This document shows, piece by piece, positions 58,988-64,000 of a DNA stretch of 64,000 nt. The DNA lies in contig OX485803.1 in NCBI GenBank assembly GCA_950295325.1, positions 50,113,554 to 50,177,553 on the forward strand, written 5' to 3'. The stretch is from Polytrichum commune (Eukaryota > Streptophyta > Polytrichopsida > Polytrichales > Polytrichaceae). Below the pieces are notes generated by a model that worked only from the letters and a program-made list of their open reading frames with translations, was not told the origin of the DNA and searched no databases. The first letter of the stretch is position 1; every line of letters begins with the position of its first letter. Both the position numbers and the translations under genes were made by a program.

Positions 58988-61299
58988 GTTTATGATTTAT
59001 TTTCTTTCACAAAATTCAAAATTAGTATGTAGTTTTGAATCACTTTCGCTAAAATTTGTGCAAGGTAATGGAGTTGTGTACTTGACCATGCGTATGCCCA
59101 GGGGTTAAATGGGGGTGGAAGATTGTGTAGTTTTCTTAGTATAGTGAGACTACGTACATGAATCCATTTTGGAGGGTGGTATTGCATTGTGTTTGTATAC
59201 GATGTGGAGGGGGTATGGCATGTTCGGTTAGGTGAAGGAGCTCTTGGTCAAGTTTAGTGTTGCGTATGGGAGGTTGTACAATAGGAAGGAATGTGCTAAA
59301 TAGTGTGGCATATTCAAGCTTGAGTGTTGTAGAGTTTTCTTAGTAGTATTGAGTGTTTTTGTTGGTATTTTTTGGCATATTTATAAGGATGTGATATATA
59401 TGTCTTGGGTGTGAGGATATATCTCTAGTGAGTAGAATAAGGATAAAGGAATTCCATATGTAATAATTAAAGTTAATACATTTGAGTAATAATTAATAGT
59501 TTTACATTTGGGTTTTTTAAGGTGTAATGAAATGTGGAGGAGAGTTCCAATAAAGTTTGTGTTTACTAGAGGAGCGGTTAAGTTGTTGTATGCGTGTATG
59601 TGTGTGTGGGGGGGGGGGGGGTATAAGAGTGTGTGAAGGGGGTATATATGAGTGTGTTGGGTATTGTTGTTCGTATGCATATGGAGTTTGTCCATAGGTG
59701 GTGTGCCAGTGGTTATGGAAGTGTAGGGGTGATCTTGGTGATAGGTGGTATTTCCATAGTGTATAGAATCCACTACGTGGTGTTGGTGTTGAAGATCTTT
59801 GTAGTTGTTGGATGCTTGTTGGGAGGGTGGCGGCCAAACATTGTGCTATAGGTTATAAACATTGGTTGAGAGTTGGAACTACACAGCCATTGTTCCCATG
59901 CCATAGCGATGCTTGTTGTTTGAACTTTGAGTATGAATGTTGCCGCCTCCATGCATTTGTTTGTGTTGAGGTTGATTGTGGACACCATCGTGGCATGTTT
60001 TCATCAGACTTCTCCCCCCAAGCTTGCATTGTGTAGTTGAAGTTCTTGTCGATGATCAATAGATTGGTAAATGCACAGTTATGCATTGCTTGAATTTTTG
60101 TGCAATTGCCTCTTGGGTTGGGGTTTGAGGCTAAGCATATGGTGGTTTGGTTTGGCTCCAAACCGTCAATGCTTCCACGGTGAGGTATGAAGTCGACATG
60201 CCTCCTGAGGATGTAGGCATATTTGTTTAACCACTCGGTGTAGAATGTGGCGTTGAGACGTTGTATGTCGCATCATCCAGCTTGTCTATCCTCTTTGTGC
60301 TTGGAGGCGTGTCCAAAGCTCACTTTGACAATGTTGGCTTGAGTAGTTTGTACCAAGATGTATGTTCATCTTGTGTAGACGGTTGAGGCACGCACTTTGT
60401 GCATCTCCTTTGCTCATGTATTTTAATCCGGTGTCGAAGCGAATAGTGATGTGGAGGCTCTCAGATAACCTAATGTCTTATCTCACTTTTTCATGTCTTG
60501 GAAGTTGTGTGAAATGAAAATGGCATCCTAGAACCGCATTTGGCCTCTCATGTGGACAAAAGTGTCGGTGTACCCTCGGGAATGCTCGGCAGAAAGTTCG
60601 GAATTCTTCAATTTCAGTGAGTGTTGTCCCCATGGTTAAAAACCCCTTAACCAATTAGGTCTCCTTCAAGATTAGTTTGTCTCTTTGAGTAGCCATGTCT
60701 TCACGGATGGGATATCCATACCACATTTGTGCAACAATTTCAATGGAAGGGATTGCTACCTTGTGGCACGTCCAACTTTGTGAGCCCTCCATGTTGATGT
60801 TGGGGTGTGAGGTACCTTCTTCTCCTCCCACCTTTCTCCTCTCCGCACTATGGGTATGGCTTGTGTCTCCTGTTCTTGGACTTTCATGGGAGAAGGTAGG
60901 GAGTACTTTTTTTGCCAAGTATATGATTCTTCTCTCTTTGTTGGTAGCTTGAAGTTGATTTCTTGCTAGATACTCTAAAGAGATTAATAGCTATAGTGAA
61001 CTAGCATCGTGCTTGGGTGTGATTGCCTCCAATTGCATGTCGATGTCTTCATTTTGGTGTGGGGTCAGACCACAAGTGCCTACTTGCTCTCTTTACATGC
61101 TCGACATTGTGTTGTTGTTGGTTGCTATGGGTTGTTGGGGGCTCTTCTTCCTTAACATAGTTGTTTTGCATTTTTCTCTCATAAGTCTTGTTGAGCGTAC
61201 CTCTGGTGACCAATTTTTTTTGCTATGGGGTCTCTTCTCGTGATGGTAGTTATTGCAACCCTTGTTAGCTCCCCTTAACTTGTTCCTCAACTCTGGCAA
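58988..61299 (-). pseudogene. Probable LINE 5' region (ORF1-like), degenerate
   Basis: The minus strand is AC-rich and codes, in broken frames, for Thr/Asn/Pro/His-rich segments like those near the LINE endonuclease. One block (about 60240-59853) reads FYTEWLNKYAYILRRHVDFI, then PHRGSIDGLEPNQTTICLA. Position upstream of ORF2 on the same strand suggests LINE ORF1 or its leader. No nucleic-acid-binding motif is certain. A run of 14 G occurs at 59608-59621. Assignment rests mainly on position and composition. Confidence 0.35.
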
Positions 61300-62215
61300 G
61301 TGTCATGAGTGCTAACCCCTGCACATCCCACACACACACACATGGTTAGCTCCCATACCTCGGACCTCCAAGCTCATAGTTTGGTAACCAACCATCCTAC
61401 ACATGCATTCGGGACTCTCCTCTTAGTAGGTAGCCAATGGTTAGATGTCGACTTTCATTTATGAAAGTCGAATCTTGAGTTGATCATTGCGTTGCCGGAG
61501 CAACACTACAACAACCCAAAGCATACTTAGCAACTTTGTCCCCACGGGCCAACGCCCATGAAGGCCACACCATTCGGCCACGGGTGGGGTTGGTTGGCAA
61601 AGCCGCCTCACCCATATAAGCCTCTAGGACTTTGGGCAAGGCCCCTACCCCACCATCAAGTAACTCTCTCCTAAGAGTTGGGGTCAGGTAGACATTTTCC
61701 CTTAGCCGCTGGGCTTGGAGTCCCCCAGTAGCTTCAAACCTCCATAACTTTGTTGTCATACGTCACATTCTAATGAGCGACCCACTTCATTGACATCTAT
61801 TCTTTGAGCAAATGCCGATAGACTTCTCACTTGCCCCATTTGGGCAAGTATTAAGGAATTTATGGCTGTTTTTATTTCAACAGTCTCGGGCACCACTCCC
61901 AAGTCATTGTTGTCCCAAGGCGTTGTCCCTAGGCAATGCCCCACTCAAATTGCCATATCTCCTAGCTCAAACCTTTAATTAGGGAGTTTTTCAGCATTCT
62001 AGAATTCAGACGCCATAAGCTACTCAATATTTATGGCCTTACCCTCATCATTCTTAGTCTCCGTGGTTGGGAGGCATTCTTAACGTCCGGGGTCCTCACC
62101 CACACTGAGATCACTTGGGCCCTCTAACCTATGGTGCCCCAAGTCCCAGGCATCACTCCGGGGTCCCCCTTGTGCCCATGGTGTTGCGGGCACTCCTCAT
62201 GGAGAGGTGCGTGAT
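61300..62215 (+). repeat. Dispersed repeat, copy 2 (inverted relative to 6505-7410)
   Basis: Plus strand matches the minus strand of 6505-7410. It includes a perfect small palindrome CGACTTTCAT/ATGAAAGTCG (61449-61470). GT-rich LINE-like sequence lies on both sides, so it may be an insertion there. No target duplication was seen. Confidence 0.7.
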
Positions 62216-63540
62216 AGTAATTGCATGTGCAAATCTTTTGGTGCGATGTCTATTGAGGTTGTTGATTATGGTCTAGGGATGGTTGTGAGGTAGACTGATG
62301 CTAGGGTTGTTGTCAAGGCCATGGTTGTGAAGGGCCCAATGGATAAGTATCAGTTTGCTATTGATTGTGAGACTTCATTAATGGGATTGACGTCGGGCGG
62401 GAAGGGCCTTCAGGGGGGGGTGTAATTTGATACAAGTCTGCAGGTATGTGGATCATCAAGCAAGTTGTGATTGAGGTTGAGGTTGTATTGAGCAGAGAAA
62501 TTCCTAGTGCTTGCAATGATGGTGAAGTTGAGAGTGGTAGGTGCACATCTCTATCCTAATCCTTTGCCGTTGTAGATTGGTAGGCTTGGTGATGGTGTTT
62601 GGGTTGTTGGCTTTGTTGATAGTTGTATGTATTTGATGGTGGTGGTGTGGAAATGGAAGGGGTGGCTATCCGTATCCACTGGGTGACGATTTCGGTATAT
62701 TTGTGTTGATGTGTTTTTTTTTAGTTTTGGGGGATGCCTTGCTATGTTATGAGGTAGGTTGTTGGTGTGATCAAGAATGGTGTTTTGGCAAGGTGTGAGG
62801 TGTTTTTTTGATAGGAGTGGAGAGGCTAGTGTGTTGGGTTGTGGGACTGATTTTGGTTGTATCAATTAGCGAATGCTTCTTATTTATGCAGTCGTTAGAA
62901 TTTACTCTTGAGATAAAGGGATTTTCATTGTGTTTAGCCAGGTGTTGTTGATCTTGGTGGTGGCTTATGTAGGTTGCCGTTGTAAGAGGTGGGCTTCATT
63001 TTGGAGATTGATGTGGGACCACTGAGAGGACTTGGATTTGTTGTTGACTTAGGGTTAGATATAATAGCGGTTGGAGGTAGTGTACCTTGTAGTGAGTGTG
63101 AAGAGTATTGTTGAGGAGCTTGGAGAGTTTCTTCATGGTTTGACAGGATGTAAGCTAGTTTAGATCCTTGTTGATGGTTGGTGGTAGAGATTTGGTTGAG
63201 ATTATGGGGTTGGTGCCTAGCGGGAGGAAGCTTGGTGGTGCACTTTGATGCAGCGACTTCAAAGAAGGTTTTGCTTGCGGCAACATTAGGGCTAAGAAGA
63301 GGAGTTCCTAGAACTTTTGTTTGGATGAGTAGGTATTATTGTGTATTGATGGATCATGGTCAAATAGTGTTAGATGATTATGATGTGTTGTGTAGGATAG
63401 AGAGAATAGTAGTTAGAGTATAATGAGGATTGAACAAACCCTATTGTGATATAGTAATCATATTTGTTTGTTCTTTGCTCCCCCTTGACGATGCGGCATC
63501 CATGCGTTGTAAATCTGGAATAAACATGAAAATGAACAAC
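62216..63540. other. GT-rich stretch, possibly more LINE 5' sequence
   Basis: Composition (AC-rich on the minus strand) resembles 59-60.5 kb. Minus-strand frames are Thr/Pro/His-rich (62865-62551) without recognised motifs. No intact gene. Confidence 0.3.
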
Positions 63541-64000
63541 CACTAAAATTGTTTAGCACACCAAACAATTCTTCTTCTTCTTCTTCTTGAGAAAAAAGAC
63601 ATTAGTGGCACAAGGTCAGATTATGCAAAGCTTGTTGTGGAGTTTCAAGACTAGACTATCCAAATTCAGGGTTCATAGTGGGGTGAAGTTCATAGTGGGT
63701 GTGTTAAAATCTAATTTTAACACACCCACTATACATCTCCAACATTGAAGCGTAAGTTGCATACCAAACTCAAAGTAAAACCAAGCATCGTCTATAGATA
63801 GATCGTTGTTGTTTGGTGGTTGCATTTTGTAATTGGGTGGTACAGAAAGTCTGTAATGTCAACTATGATCATGGTTTATGAGTGGCTTATATTCAAGTCT
63901 CATGTCTTACAATGGAACATGGCAACCACTACACTTCTAGTCCAAGTACAATTCCAAGCATTTGTTTACACCAATCAAAAAAAGAACTATAGATAAATAA
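63541..64000. other. Intergenic with TTC tract and a perfect palindrome
   Basis: A (TTC)n tract lies at about 63569-63588. A perfect inverted repeat with 19-bp arms (63692-63710 and 63714-63732, ATAGTGGGTGTGTTAAAAT) has a 3-nt loop. No gene reaches the right edge visibly. Confidence 0.6.

Noticed and set aside
61504-61520. CACTACAACAACCC as a CACTA terminus
   Set aside because: The homologous copy near 7.2 kb reads CACCATAACAACCC and homology continues on both sides, so this is internal to the repeat.

Overview
The window looks like gene-poor nuclear DNA from a land plant with a large, repeat-rich genome. The one intact recognisable gene is a CC-type (ROXY-like) glutaredoxin at 24090-24512 on the minus strand, a subfamily known only from land plants. 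Most of the rest is transposable elements: CACTA transposase remains, a Mutator-like element, PIF/Harbinger-like and hAT-like non-autonomous elements, a LINE and a Ty1/copia retrotransposon. GT..AG introns and simple repeats also fit a plant. The species cannot be named from this window; repeated poly-G/poly-C runs may be a genome-specific feature.

Layout. 1-7.4 kb: a partial satellite-like unit, a tRNA-like pol III promoter, an orphan exon, two oppositely oriented CACTA (Tnp2) fragments and several tandem arrays. 8.25-10.88 kb: a complete non-autonomous Mutator-like element with 626-bp terminal inverted repeats and a perfect 9-bp target duplication, apparently carrying the 5' part of a captured gene. 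11.2-12.6 kb: a broken coding region interrupted by a MITE. 13.2-14.2 kb: three related long hairpins. 14.8-22.4 kb: MITEs and degenerate sequence. 22.4-25.9 kb: the glutaredoxin, with its 3' end repeated in tandem downstream. 26-48 kb: intergenic DNA with a 285-bp tandem array (29-30 kb), microsatellites, a hAT-like element at 34.1 kb and a cluster of MITEs and foldbacks at 44.4-47.7 kb. 48.3-64 kb: a degenerate LINE on the minus strand broken up by nested insertions.

Nesting. At 48-58 kb there are four levels. The LINE reverse transcriptase is split by a copia-type element (LTRs about 50468-50729 and 54995-55265). Its leader holds a Harbinger-like element (50882-52327, TAA duplication), which in turn holds a 318-bp element (51633-51950). 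A hAT-like element (57710-58369, 8-bp duplication) sits upstream of the LINE endonuclease region.

The strongest candidates for new biology are the hairpin cluster at 13191-14159, the tandemly repeated 3' end of the glutaredoxin gene, and the Mutator-like element with its duplicated captured exon. Coordinates of element ends were read by eye. Calls without a target duplication, and all functional inferences outside the glutaredoxin, are tentative.
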